Assembly (NCBI GenBank): GCA_016785225.1 | Contig: JAFBJZ010000782.1 | Coordinates: 1,984,001 to 2,048,000, forward strand | Reading direction: 5' to 3' | Origin: Psettodes erumei | Lineage: Eukaryota; Chordata; Actinopteri; Pleuronectiformes; Psettodidae | Length of the DNA stretch: 64,000 nt | Shown: positions 56,901 through 64,000 of the stretch, in pieces | Position numbering within the stretch: the first letter of the stretch is position 1 | Layout: every line of letters starts with the position of its first letter | Program-made: the position numbers and the translations under genes | The notes under the pieces: model-generated | Told to the model about the DNA's origin: nothing | The model's input: the letters and a program-made list of their open reading frames with translations, nothing else | The model's database searches: none

Positions 56901-59776
56901 ACCCGGTACAATGCCACCAACATTGTCTTACTTGAGATGATGAATGCCATCTGGTGTTGCAGGGACATTGTATCTCCTCATGTACTCGTGCATCTCAGGG
57001 AAACTCTTCTTGACGTAGTCCTCTGCGCTGCTTTCTCTCACTGTAGCAAACCGGAAGCCCTGAGAGGGATGATGCAACTGTAGGAGAGAAAAAAGAAAAG
57101 GAGAATAGCATCAAAAGCTTACATGTTTCAGTTTGGGGTTTTTTCAGTTGGGATTTTTAAATTACTAGATGAAGAAGGCTCCTTTTCTGAAACGTCTTTT
57201 CTTTTCTTTTGCCGACTCTTAGCATTCCTGCACTATTGTAATTCAGAGAGTTGGTGAGTTGGGAAAAATAATTAATTACCTTACCCAAATAGACCTTTTT
57301 ATAAAGGTGGTTTAATTAACAAATACATTTGCTGACTAAAAGACTGTAGAGGGGCTCCTCTACAATTTAGAACAGATGCTTGAACTTCTGGTCTTCAGTT
57401 TCATCAAGTTTAACTCAAGGTCATTTTCAAAGAGAAGTTTCATAAACTCAGTCAGAAAAATGTAACCATCAATTTTAGAACCAAATATTTAAATGAAAAA
57501 TGTTTAATCTATTTCAATATGAACTGATGTGAAGAAAAATATGAAATAATAAAGGAAGAAATTGTGCTTCTATTTGGCATGTAATATTCAAGACTGATTA
57601 AGCAAAATATGTTAAGGAGTTTAATACTTAAATATTACACTGCTCCATCAGAACTGTGTGATTGATCAGATTTGACTCATTCACCCACAAACTGTCACCA
57701 GATTCTGATTAAAATGCTGGTAAATTATGACTGGTGCAAGGGTGTAAATGACATCATCCTCTTCTGCTCCTGCCTACTTCAGGTCAGTGAAAGAGAAAAA
57801 AATGTGAGAACCCACTCCTCATAGTAAGTAGCTGATGTAGAAAATATGTAATGTTTTTAAAATGTATTTTATAGCAGTGATGCATCTTTCTGACTTTTGT
57901 ACCTTTGGGTCATGTATCCCTGACAGTTGTTCGTAGGTCTTCTCCCCGACCATGACAGCCGCCAGATTAGCGGTGTAGGTGGACAGACAGAATAGACAGA
58001 AAATGGCCCATAGATTCATCAGCAGACGCCCTGTCCAGCACTTTGGCGGCTTGATGGCCACTGTTCTCCCAAAGAGAATAGCGTAGCACACATTGAGTGC
58101 CGAGGAGAAGGAGAACACCCGGTCACGGTTTCGTCCACGTGGTGTCATTCCAAAAGGGCTGTGCCATTCGTACAGGGTGAGGAAGACAGCGGTGACATGA
58201 AGGGATACAAAGATGCCAAGCCACATGGACCAGTGGAGTGGCCACATGAAGGCCCCGATGGGTGCGGCTGTGTCGCGAGTACGAACCTGGGAAATGGGAG
58301 GCAACACGGGATCGGAAAGTTATATTTACCAAGGAACATTATTGCTATCATTATTTTTATTTTCACTCCTTTTTAACTGTATGATTATTTGCTTGTCATA
58401 AATTAAGTAAATAATGACATTTTCCGAAGAAAGACAGGAGAGCTTCAACAAGAGCAGAATGGGATGGGAAGAAATAAACTGTCAGGCAGTTAGGCAGTAT
58501 GGGAAGAGAGTTTCAATCCCACCATTATCCTGTACTACATATCAACACTGTATATTTAATGAAAGCAGTTTACACAGGGAAGCTACAAATTCAGTAGGCT
58601 TGTCTTAATTGGACAAAGCTCCACTTCAAAATCCGGTAGTGTACTCTTATCAAATGGAGAGCTCATCTGGTAATGTTGCTTTTTGTGACGTTGTTCATTG
58701 AGAGGCTACCCAAAGTGAAATGGAGGCGAAATAACAGTGCTCTACAGTGGCATGTTAAGAGAAGGAGAGGAGAGAGTGATAACCACCATCACTATGCCTG
58801 TCAACTGGTGAGACTCGCTATAGTAATTGCAGTAATAGGGTCACTCCACAAAGCTGTACACTTTCCAGTCTAGCCGCATAAGGGGAATTGCATTCTGATA
58901 ACGTAGTGCTTGCAGTAATAAAACTCTGCCATATTGATACTGACCACCAGCATACCAAGCGGGAAGAGTTGAGGTGAGGTCAATGACAGAAAGCAGAGAA
59001 GGATGGGCCAAAGAGCAACAAAAGTGAGACAAAGTGGAGAGAGGGAAAAAAGAAAAGAAATATCTGTATAAAATGATGAGGAATAAGAAGAGACTGCAGC
59101 ACTGACCAGAATTCCCAGGCTCGTGGAGAAGAATGGTGAGGTGAAGTCAATGACTTGGCTTCTGGCTGAATTAATGCTAAAAGAAGTCACTGCGAGGTGG
59201 GCAGCACCACTGAGCAGATCACCTACCAATCCTGTCCAGCGACCATTCTTAAACCCTCCATACTTCCCATCACCAACAATATAGAGGTCAAAAGTGAAGC
59301 CCATGTCCTCTGCCAGCTTCTCCAGAAGGTCAATGCAGTATCCATAGCAACACTTCTTCAGGTCAGTGGGAACAGATCCGTTTGGCCCTGCAAGGTTCTG
59401 GAAAAATCCTTCCAATACTGAGGATTCATTGGTGAGAGGGTCTAGGCACAGCTGGCCTGCAGGACACAACCCATCCCCATCCACCTCACGGGTAAATACA
59501 AACGGGTGCTCCACCAGTGTCACCACCCGCAAGTGCAGCCTTGTGGGTCGGCGCCAGTCACCTCCACCCCCAGAACCCGTATGGCTTGGCCAGGCCCCCT
59601 GGTCCATCAGAACTCTCCCCCTGCGCCAGCGTCCCAGGCGGGTCCAGGTTGGCTGGCCTAAGGGGTCCAGCTGGAGGGACCAGATGTAGTGATGGGCTTC
59701 TGAGATGACATTGTGGCTGTTACGGTCTCTGGATATGAAGCCACTCTGGCCCTCAAATGATGTGTTGGATAGAAAC
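44374..59776 (-). CDS. grin3a: NMDA receptor subunit GluN3A, last eight coding exons (5' part outside window)
   Basis: Exons on the minus strand are 59776-59107, 58286-57903, 57077-56932, 54500-54385, 53615-53464, 49854-49693, 49343-49273 and 44944-44374. They total 2272 nt in one continuous frame, about 757 residues. Human GluN3A is about 1115 residues, so the signal peptide and most of the amino-terminal domain lie beyond 64000. In order one sees the end of the amino-terminal domain, ligand-binding lobe S1, M1, pore loop M2, M3 (STYTANLAAVMV), lobe S2, M4 and the C-tail. Glycine-contact positions known for GluN3A are present: the Ser/Arg in SFSINSAR, Ser in RESSAED, and Asp in FIMDKALLDYEV. 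M2 reads AILFGRT, with Gly at the N-site where GluN1 and GluN2 have Asn, which fits the low calcium permeability of GluN3. It forms excitatory channels with GluN1. The YWLHTSQ motif after M4 and the C-terminal coiled coil favour GluN3A over GluN3B. Confidence 0.96.
47590..47966 (+). promoter_or_regulatory. CpG-enriched candidate promoter inside a grin3a intron
   Basis: The stretch has clustered CpGs (tttcgcgctgc, ccccgcgcgactcc, ttgccgccgg, accgcgaccacaccgcc) in AT-rich surroundings. It also has an inverted CCAAT box (ctATTGGct, 47608-47612). It ends in a good splice donor. Confidence 0.35.
47867..47965 (+). CDS. Candidate first coding exon of an unknown nested gene
   Basis: ATG at 47867 (a second at 47870) opens 33 codons, MMSNGYHPSFPAFAITPRPH then RPGPLSRFQVAIR, up to AGG and the donor GTAAGT at 47966. 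An upstream in-frame stop is at 47795. The peptide is unusually rich in Pro and Arg, as expected of CpG-rich DNA. I recognise no family and found no partner exon. It is antisense to grin3a. Chance is a real alternative. Confidence 0.25.
49273..49343 (-). CDS. grin3a: grin3a exon: short C-tail exon
   Basis: The acceptor is gttttccag and the donor is GTACTG. The 71 nt encode 23 residues (RLHRALNSVFTDDKLPTVTK then PEK) plus two bases of an Arg codon. It corresponds to the mammalian RLHRA...VEKR segment. Two-sided phase agreement supports it. Confidence 0.9.
49344..49692 (-). other. grin3a intron (349 bp)
   Basis: A short intron between the M4 exon and the 71-nt exon. It has a short GA run (about 49456-49472). 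Nothing else was seen. Confidence 0.85.
49693..49854 (-). CDS. grin3a: grin3a exon: M4 and proximal C-tail
   Basis: The acceptor is ccccctccag and the donor is GTAAAC. It has 54 codons in phase 0: TLQMGIKHFSGLFVMLCVGV, ALSLLTTIAEHIVYKLVIPR and VKEPRFKYWLHTSQ. It holds membrane segment M4. YWL is the endocytic motif described in mammalian GluN3A. Confidence 0.95.
49855..53463 (-). other. grin3a intron between S2-end and M4 exons
   Basis: This is 3.6 kb. It contains AT-rich simple sequence (50690-50790, with ataat and aaac repeats) and a protein-like minus-strand ORF (51913-52239). Confidence 0.65.
51913..52239 (-). CDS. Unidentified protein-like ORF within a grin3a intron
   Basis: The frame is open for 108 codons. 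The first ATG is at 52212, giving 99 residues, and the stop is TAG at 51915-51913. Composition is protein-like, not simple sequence: EICVIKTVYELLTKLAQFSP, then KAWDPEKMKNLMDWLQQGSQ and LSPTKKLIPFEEIKSIP, with Trp, Cys and amphipathic spacing. No signal peptide or membrane segment is seen. I recognise no family. It could be a retropseudogene fragment, an exon of a nested gene, or chance. An aataaa lies about 50 bases after the stop on the same strand. Confidence 0.25.
   Translation of the reverse strand: MEQLRHAVKMNTGQHQWEICVIKTVYELLTKLAQFSPAQHFFEQSFIPMNDCYTSSSKAWDPEKMKNLMDWLQQGSQIWNLASSLSPTKKLIPFEEIKSIPINDILFN
53464..53615 (-). CDS. grin3a: grin3a exon: S2 lobe, last part
   Basis: The acceptor is tgtccactggcag and the donor is GTAAGA. 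The 152 nt finish the split Gly and add 50 residues: YGIGLPQNSPLTSNISELVS, QYKSDGFMDMLHDKWYKVVP and CGKRSFAVTE. This is the conserved end of the ligand-binding domain. Confidence 0.95.
53616..54384 (-). other. grin3a intron (769 bp)
   Basis: Non-coding sequence between two S2-lobe exons. No repeat or RNA gene was recognised. Confidence 0.8.
54385..54500 (-). CDS. grin3a: grin3a exon: S2 lobe, middle part
   Basis: The acceptor is gtgtgtttacag and the donor is GTAATA. The 116 nt encode the end of a Lys codon, ADPQKLDAFIMDKALLDYEV, then SIDADCKTLTVGKPFAIE and one base of Gly. The Asp in LLDYEV is the glycine amino-group ligand in this family. Confidence 0.94.
54501..56931 (-). other. grin3a intron (2.4 kb)
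   Basis: AT-rich non-coding sequence between S2-lobe exons. I see no exon or recognisable mobile element. Confidence 0.7.
56932..57077 (-). CDS. grin3a: grin3a exon: S2 lobe, first part
   Basis: The acceptor is ttctctcctacag and the donor is GTAAGA, with the exon ending in two bases of a Lys codon. It encodes 48 residues, from LHHPSQGFRFATVRESSAED to RRYNVPATPDGIHHL. RESSAED carries the Ser that contacts the glycine carboxylate in GluN3A. Confidence 0.94.
57078..57902 (-). other. grin3a intron (825 bp)
   Basis: Non-coding sequence between the channel exon and the first S2 exon. Nothing notable was seen. Confidence 0.8.
57903..58286 (-). CDS. grin3a: grin3a exon: M1, pore loop M2 and M3
   Basis: The acceptor is cccatttcccag and the exon ends AAG before donor GTACAA. 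It has 128 codons, phase 0. It covers VRTRDTAAPIGAFMWPLHWS, M1 (WLGIFVSLHVTAVFLTLYEW), M2 (SALNVCYAILFGRTVAIKPP) and M3 (LWAIFCLFCLSTYTANLAAV), ending GEKTYEQLSGIHDPK. The GRT at the pore N-site and its +1 position is a GluN3 signature. Confidence 0.96.
58287..59106 (-). other. grin3a intron (820 bp)
   Basis: Non-coding sequence between the S1 exon and the M1-M3 exon. The open frame of the S1 exon runs on into this intron but is not translated past the donor after 59107. Confidence 0.8.
59107..59776 (-). CDS. grin3a: grin3a exon: end of amino-terminal domain, S1 lobe
   Basis: On the minus strand the acceptor is tttgcttcag before 59776 and the donor GTCAGT follows 59107. The 670 nt complete a codon and add 223 residues. 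It contains LHLRVVTLVEHPFVFTREVD, then LCPAGQLCLDPLTNES and KKCCYGYCIDLLEKLAEDMG. Next come the glycine-site segment LAVTSFSINSARSQVIDFTS and PFFSTSLGIL just before M1. The codon split at its 5' end shows a further upstream exon, which I did not find in 59777-64000. Confidence 0.95.
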
Positions 59777-59926
59777 CTGAAGCAAATGAAGGGAAAGAGG
59801 AAAAACATAAATAAGAGGGGGAGAAAGGGGAGGAAGGGGTGCAAAAGTGGTGGAAGGAGGATGGGAGTGACAGAAGATATAGCAGAAGAGTTAAAAGAGG
59901 AGAGTAAAATATTTAGTCTGTCTATA

Positions 59927-59985
59927 AAAGAATAGAAGAGTAGAATAGCACTTTATTGTCATTGTACAAGATATACAACGAGATT
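59927..59985 (-). mobile_element. Retroelement 3' end with TAGAA-type tail
   Basis: aagaatagaagagtagaata is followed by gcactttattgtcattgtac and aagatatacaacgagatt. Read on the minus strand, this is a conserved terminus (gacaataaagtgc) plus an ATTCT-type tandem tail, a layout I recall as very common in fish genomes. Only the end is present. Confidence 0.5.
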
Positions 59986-61730
59986 ATAGCTATAATTTCA
60001 GTTATCTTAGGTGTTCCATTCCTTGCAGGTATGTCGCTAGAAATAACCAAAAAACTGTGGACAATGTATAGATCAAAGTGCTCAAAAATAATGACATTTT
60101 GCTTTCTATTTATTCAGTTTCCAAAGCTGAAATTTGAGTCAAGGTCTTTAAACCCTTGCAGACTTGACATTGTGACAATGAGCTCGTCAGACACAGTGAT
60201 GGCACATATAATGGAAGTCTGGAGGGAGAGAATTTTGATTCAGCCCGACTCAGTTTAAATGCTTCAATACCATGGACAGATCAGAGTGAATTATGTTTGT
60301 CTCTGTTTCCCACTAGTGGTCAAATGTAGTAATGCATTGGGTTAATTATTATCAGCCAATAATTAGTGTCGTCCTCTCTGCCAACATATTAACTAACAAC
60401 AAATAACAAAGACTTAATTAAAAATGTATTAATTTCCCAAAAATAACTCCTTTTAATTTCAATCCAGCTTTTTTGTTCTCGCAAAAAGTATATGTGTTTG
60501 AATTTTCAAAAAAAAATATTGTGTGTACTTAAGAAGAGTTTTAGTCTGAGATTTAAACTAAGTTTGGATTGATTTTCTGGCTTTTAAAATAAATAAGTTG
60601 TGGCTGTGAAACTAAAGTGGGACTGAACATTCTTTGCCCGTTAGCCACTCTTCTCAATGGAAGAAATGCATTTGACCAGTGCCATAAATAATGGCAAACT
60701 GATCTTCATTTAGCCACAAATCTTGATGTCTTGTGTGTAGGATGTGTAGGATAGTAACAAACACTACTATGAAGATGGGTGATATTAGGCTGAATGCCAC
60801 TTCAGCCATTGATGCTTAAGGAAGTATAGATGCTCACATTTTCCATGGTATTACTTTCAAGTTGAGCTTGACAATTCATGTTTTTCCTTGGTAAAAAAAT
60901 CTTTAATTTCCATTTTAAACAGATGAAGATGAAGACTGTGGCGATATGGCCAAATGCTTCTGACCAGCAAATTCGGTGGACCTTGAATTAAAATTGTTAC
61001 CTCGACAACTTGATTAAGGCTACGGACAGATCAAAGATTGTTGTTTGGGTTTGAACAAAAAAGAGTTGATTACGGTCTCCCTTGTCAAGACTGCATGCTT
61101 TGTTGACCCATTAATCCACTTTAGGCTGCCCTCCAAAAAAGTTTTGTGGTGTAGAATAAAATCCCACTTCATCTGACTTTTTGTAAGGTTAACAGGTTGC
61201 TTTGGACATTTGAGCAAATGACCAGTGGTCCAGTTTCTGAGAGAAAAAAGAAAGAAGAAAAAAAGAGGAACAGTAAACACTACCTAACAGTGATATGGCT
61301 GAATGGTGGACAAACAATGCAGCCCAGTGATGAACCTGTCTATTTACTTCAGAGACTTTTTAATTAAGTTTTCATAGTATTTTGTCTTATTGTACATCTT
61401 ATGTATGCTCTCAGAAAGCTGAAACCTCACTTTGTGTCTTTATTAAATGAGACACATTGAGTGAGAGTGCATGGAACACAATTCAACTCATACAATCAAA
61501 TCAACTGCAACATACACAGCAGTTAAATAAGTTTCCCTTGCTTGCTTTGTTGTTCATTTGCCAATGAGAATATCACCTTTTCCAGACACGCTCGTAGGAT
61601 TTTTAGTTGCTGGGACTTACAGGCTTAAAAGTACGATTACGTTTTACCCTCGGTTAGTTTATACAAAAATTCCAATTTAATGGTGTAACACCAGCACCGG
61701 AGAGGTGTATTATCTTGGTGGCCTCAGCGG

Positions 61731-61731
<1 letters not shown>

Positions 61732-61798
<67 letters not shown>
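61732..61798 (+). repeat. (TG)33 microsatellite
   Basis: A 67-bp uninterrupted TG alternation. The poly-Cys/Val frame across it is an artefact. Confidence 0.95.
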
Positions 61799-61802
<4 letters not shown>

Positions 61803-64000
61803 CAGGATAAGACAGACCGCGGTCCAGTGATCACGCCATCTCTCTCACTGAGCCATGCTACTAGCTGTCTGAGAGTGTCAGATACCAATGCAGACGCATA
61901 CACTCACACCGACCCAAACCGACACTGAAAATACACAAGCAACCCCCACACACATGCACGTCCATTGGAATGGATATGTTTGGGTGTGGAAGGAACACAG
62001 GCATCCATTCTGTGCAGGTAGATGAACACCTCTTCAGTATGCCTTCAGGAGGTAATGATGTAAATGATGTGACCTTTTCCGAAATGTTTTTTTAGTGTCA
62101 CCTTGCGCCCTGGAAAATTCCCCCTTACTGCCACCTTGTCGACTTTCCTCCATCTTTAAGGGGCTTTAAACTAACCTGACAGCTCAACTAGTCTGTCTGA
62201 AGGTCAGTGTCTTCACTGTAGCTTGTAGATATTAAGCTACCTGGGGAGTTGTGTTCTCCTCGTTGTGCACAGGGGAAGTGACATGCACACTTCTGACAGT
62301 GCAGTGTTGTAATGTGAAATGTCACATTTTAGTAAAAGGCCACATCGTAAAATAGTATTTTATGTTAAGTCAAGAAGTTGAGAGCATTTTTGCGTGTTCC
62401 ATCCTTAAACTCTAAGGTTGCAGCCGGTTTCAAATGAATACTGGCAGGGGAGCAGACTTTCACATTTTTCTTAGCAGCAGGAAGAGATGTTCCCTTTCAC
62501 TCAAAAGTTGCGCCAACATTGCTCTTTCCCATGAGCATAGGAAGCATTACATGCTGCAACAAACATGGATACAAGTGCCTGAGTTGAAGTGCTTTGAGTA
62601 GTGCTTTTAGCACAAAGAGGGACGATATTGGACCCTCTTATCTCACAAATGCACAGGGAGCAAGAAGTAAAAAAAAGTGAAATCAAAGTGCTGCTGCTGC
62701 ACTCATATAATCAGATCCCAAGGTTACATATTATATCTAGGTTTGAGCCTGATTGGATCCCCTCCTTAATGAACTATTGAATTCCTCTAACTTTTTAAAG
62801 TTTGCTGTAGTTGAACTGAAACACCCATAAGACTGTTTTGTGTGATGCCTTGTGATGTTGGTCAGCAGGTGTTGTATGTGTTTAAATTACCCATTAGTTA
62901 CTAATTACTCAACAAATTCAGAGATGCATTGCATAAATTAAATAAGTCAAAATCTTGTAACATAGCTCAAATAAGATCTACCTCAACCAATCAATAATAA
63001 TACATAGCATTCACAGGTCACATTTCTTCCATTGACTACTTAACAAACTTGTTACTTAGTAGAATAGGCTTTTCAGTGTGGTGAATGGTAATGCAACTGC
63101 TGCTGAAATAAAGAATCTATATACATCCTCATTTGAGTATTTGAGAGTGAGTGTTTTTCAATGGAGATGGTGAGTGTTACTCTTCTCCATATTATGGCAG
63201 TGTAGGTGTGTGTCATATCATGAAATCAATTCTTTTGTTTGAGCGGATTTTCATTTCTTTTATTGTGATTCCTACCTTTTACTTGTAGGATAGACCATCT
63301 CTTTTCAGGATCTCTGACTCAAAAAAGACCAAGACATCCTCTACAGCATTTCTGACACTGAATGAAAACTATGGTGTAAATTTTAAACAATATGACATCA
63401 TTAATTTCCTCCTTATGAAATGACACGAATATAATGGCATTTAAAGCAGGAGGGGCTTTAAGGTATTTTAAGCCGAAGAGAGATGTCTACCTCATGTTCT
63501 GGCCTCATCTGTCACCTAAAAAAAGATTTTGAGGATAATGTGGGGTATAGCCACAAAATGCATTCATGTCTGTATCACCAGCCATAAAGGGGAGTGAGCA
63601 AAAAAAGTAGAAATAAAAAGAGATGGGAAAATTACTTAAAATTGCATATCTTGCATTGCTTGCAAAATATTCACCATCATGGCATGCTGTTTTTAAGCAA
63701 GTATCAAAACATCTCGTTCTTAACACCAAATGATAGAGAAATAAGCAGATGCTGCTGCCTTTTTAGCAGCATAAAAGTGTCTGCCAAGGGCATTTCTCCT
63801 TGTTAAACCAATCCCTCCCTGAAGCAAACCAAATGTGTTTTACTTACATTGGTCCAGGGAATAAAAGCCTCAGAGGGGATATTTATTATATAGCATTTTC
63901 TATCTTCATGGCTTAGCTGACTGGCACATTCAGGCTACTGTACTTGGCATTTGTGGGCATGCATCACTTTCAAAATGAATTTTATCAAGAAGGACTCTCT

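Larger units (their letters stand above)
59777..64000 (-). other. grin3a upstream intron (partial)
   Basis: No GluN3A amino-terminal-domain sequence was recognised in any frame, so the preceding exon should lie beyond 64000. Contents are a retroelement 3' end (59927-59985) and a long GT array (61732-61798). Confidence 0.65.

Noticed and set aside
61020..61280. Minus-strand frame considered as a missing upstream grin3a exon
   Set aside because: Its residues do not resemble the GluN3A amino-terminal domain, and the phase was not supported.
61731..61928. Cys/Val repeat frame
   Set aside because: Translation of a (TG)33 microsatellite.

Overview
The window looks like nuclear DNA from a ray-finned (probably percomorph) fish. 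It is AT-rich, intron-dominated and full of microsatellites, and it carries several interspersed repeats that I recognise from memory as teleost families. Two conserved vertebrate brain genes lie tail to tail. plppr1 (phospholipid phosphatase-related protein 1, PRG-3) is on the + strand. Its complete coding region is split over seven exons from 16481 to 39589 and encodes 324 residues. grin3a (NMDA receptor subunit GluN3A) is on the - strand. Its last eight coding exons run from 59776 down to 44374. The 5' exons, which encode the signal peptide and most of the amino-terminal domain, lie beyond 64000. All exon borders were set by hand from AG/GT sites and reading phase. They join without frame breaks.

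Layout. 1-4437 is non-coding sequence with two RFX-type X-box matches. 4438-5225 is a CpG-rich stretch that may be the plppr1 promoter and first untranslated exon. 5226-16430 is then presumed intron 1 and contains an intact tRNA-Pro(AGG) gene at 14955-15026, a SINE fragment and a 71-bp tandem duplication. plppr1 coding exons follow to 39589, with a 3' UTR that may end near 40980. The two stop codons are about 4.8 kb apart. From 44374 to 59776 come the grin3a exons, and 59777-64000 is its upstream intron.

Function. PLPPR1 is a six-pass membrane protein of neurites that lacks catalytic residues of the lipid phosphate phosphatases. GluN3A is a glycine-binding NMDA receptor subunit. They do not form a pathway. 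Their convergent arrangement is also found in mammals (from memory), where several genes lie between them.

The most interesting extras are: a UGA-CUA stop context in plppr1 with an 18-codon in-frame extension; an intact tRNA-Pro gene followed by a LINE-tail-like stem-loop; a CpG-rich plus-strand candidate first exon inside a grin3a intron; a protein-like minus-strand ORF in another grin3a intron; and several perfect inverted repeats and G-quadruplex-type tracts. I found no convincing new multi-gene system. Repeat family assignments rest on memory, not on a search.
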